From contig VBJT01000035.1 in assembly GCA_005880075.1 (NCBI GenBank), positions 1-5,922 on the forward strand: 5,922 nt of DNA, in the 5' to 3' direction. This document shows, in pieces, positions 5,650-5,922 of the stretch. The first letter of the stretch is position 1, and each line of letters opens with the position of its first letter. The notes below the pieces were generated by a model. That model was not told the origin of the DNA. It saw only the letters and a program-made list of their open reading frames with translations, and did not search any database. This stretch comes from Chloroflexota bacterium. GTDB taxonomy: Bacteria; Chloroflexota; Dehalococcoidia; SM23-28-2; RBG-16-64-32. The position numbers and the translations under genes are program-made.

Positions 5650-5691
5650 CGCGAGGCTCGCTCGCGAAAGCGAGCGGACTCGCGGGTTTTT
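5650..5691 (+). terminator. Terminator-like hairpin in the rRNA leader
   Basis: The outer stem CGCGAG (5650-5655) pairs with CTCGCG (5679-5684). The inner stem GCTCGCT (5656-5662) pairs with AGCGAGC (5669-5675). This gives 13 GC-rich pairs with a GGA bulge on the 3' side and a 6-base loop. GG and five T's follow (5687-5691), the shape of an intrinsic terminator. It lies downstream of both promoters and upstream of 16S, so it could be an attenuator overridden by antitermination, a filter against read-through from tilS, or simply a leader or processing hairpin. Confidence 0.5.
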
Positions 5692-5703
5692 GTGTCTTGG
5701 GAG

Positions 5704-5715
5704 CGCACCTTAACA
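5704..5715 (+). promoter_or_regulatory. Second boxA-like site in the rRNA leader
   Basis: CGCACCTTAACA matches the E. coli boxA TGCTCTTTAACA at 9 of 12 positions, including TTAACA. It lies just after the terminator-like hairpin. Confidence 0.35.
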
Positions 5716-5739
5716 GCTGAATAGCGGATGGAAGTGCGA

Positions 5740-5751
5740 GGCTCTTGAATA
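5740..5751 (+). promoter_or_regulatory. Third boxA-like site, near the 16S 5' end
   Basis: GGCTCTTGAATA matches the E. coli boxA at 9 of 12 positions, including the CTCTT core. It lies about 25 bases before the mature 16S start. Only one of the three boxA-like sites may function. Confidence 0.35.
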
Positions 5752-5775
5752 AAGCTAGGTTAGACCTGAAGTCTT

Positions 5776-5922
5776 TTTGATGAGGGTTTGATCCTGGCTC
5801 AGGACGAACGCTGGCGGCGCGCCTTACGCATGCAAGTCGCACGGACCTTCGGGTGAGTGGCAGACGGCTGAGTAACGCGTAGGTAACCTGTCCAGTGGTG
5901 GGGGATAACCCTTCGAAAGAAG
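5776..5922 (+). rRNA. rrs: 16S ribosomal RNA, 5' portion (runs off the window)
   Basis: AGGGTTTGATCCTGGCTCAG at 5783-5802 is the 27F primer site (E. coli positions 8-27) with A10 changed to G. It is followed by GACGAACGCTGGCGGCG, GCATGCAAGTCG and GAGTAACGCGTAGGTAACCT, all conserved 16S landmarks. The mature 5' end is set by counting back from E. coli position 8 and may be off by a few bases. The helix 6 region (V1) is very short, capped by ACC-TTCG-GGT. The pattern resembles Dehalococcoidia-type Chloroflexota as I remember them. The remaining ~1.35 kb, and any 23S or 5S, are outside the window. Confidence 0.95.

Noticed and set aside
5438..5842. 134-codon minus-strand reading frame over the rRNA leader
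   Set aside because: It overlaps the rRNA promoters and the 16S 5' end and has no recognisable domain; chance open frame in GC-rich DNA.

Overview
The window is an ordinary housekeeping stretch of a GC-rich bacterial chromosome, and every gene lies on the + strand. The visible 5' part of the 16S rRNA (GCCTTACGCATGCAAGTCG, then GTGGCAGACGGCTGAGTAACGCGTAGGTAACCT) most resembles, from memory, Chloroflexota of the Dehalococcoidia / SAR202 type. The coding content is compatible: a MeaB GTPase, a DUF2344 protein and a DivIC/FtsB-like protein. This placement is an inference and was not checked against a database.

Layout. Bases 2-604 hold the C-terminal 200 codons of meaB, the GTPase chaperone of B12-dependent methylmalonyl-CoA mutase. 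A short promoter-bearing gap follows, then a complete CNNM/CorC-family membrane protein (670-1986). After a 70-base gap that contains a polypyrimidine tract come a DUF2344 (TIGR03936-type) protein (2057-2749) and a histidine-phosphatase (phosphoglycerate mutase-like) gene, which are practically contiguous. Next are a small bitopic DivIC/FtsB-like septum protein (3418-3804) and tilS, the tRNA-Ile lysidine synthetase (3955-5424). The last 500 bases are the control region and start of an rRNA operon. It has two sigma70-type promoters with 17-base spacers, three boxA-like motifs, a strong GC hairpin ending in a T run, and the first ~147 bases of 16S rRNA.

How the genes relate. The window reads as several short transcription units rather than one pathway. 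The tightest pair is DUF2344 and the phosphatase: the ribosome-binding site of the second overlaps the end of the first. The septum protein followed by tilS is a familiar bacterial neighbourhood (divIC-tilS in Firmicutes), but here the rRNA operon follows tilS, where hpt and ftsH stand in Firmicutes. Except before the phosphatase, Shine-Dalgarno sequences are weak or absent.

I see no mobile element, CRISPR array, tRNA, toxin-antitoxin pair or defence genes, and no convincing undescribed multi-gene system. The points worth a second look are small: a phosphatase whose conserved N-terminus extends upstream of its first normal start codon, with a good SD in front of an ACG; degenerate 7-base repeats beginning at the ends of both meaB and tilS; a hairpin embedding the septum gene's start codon; and a terminator-like hairpin in the rRNA leader.
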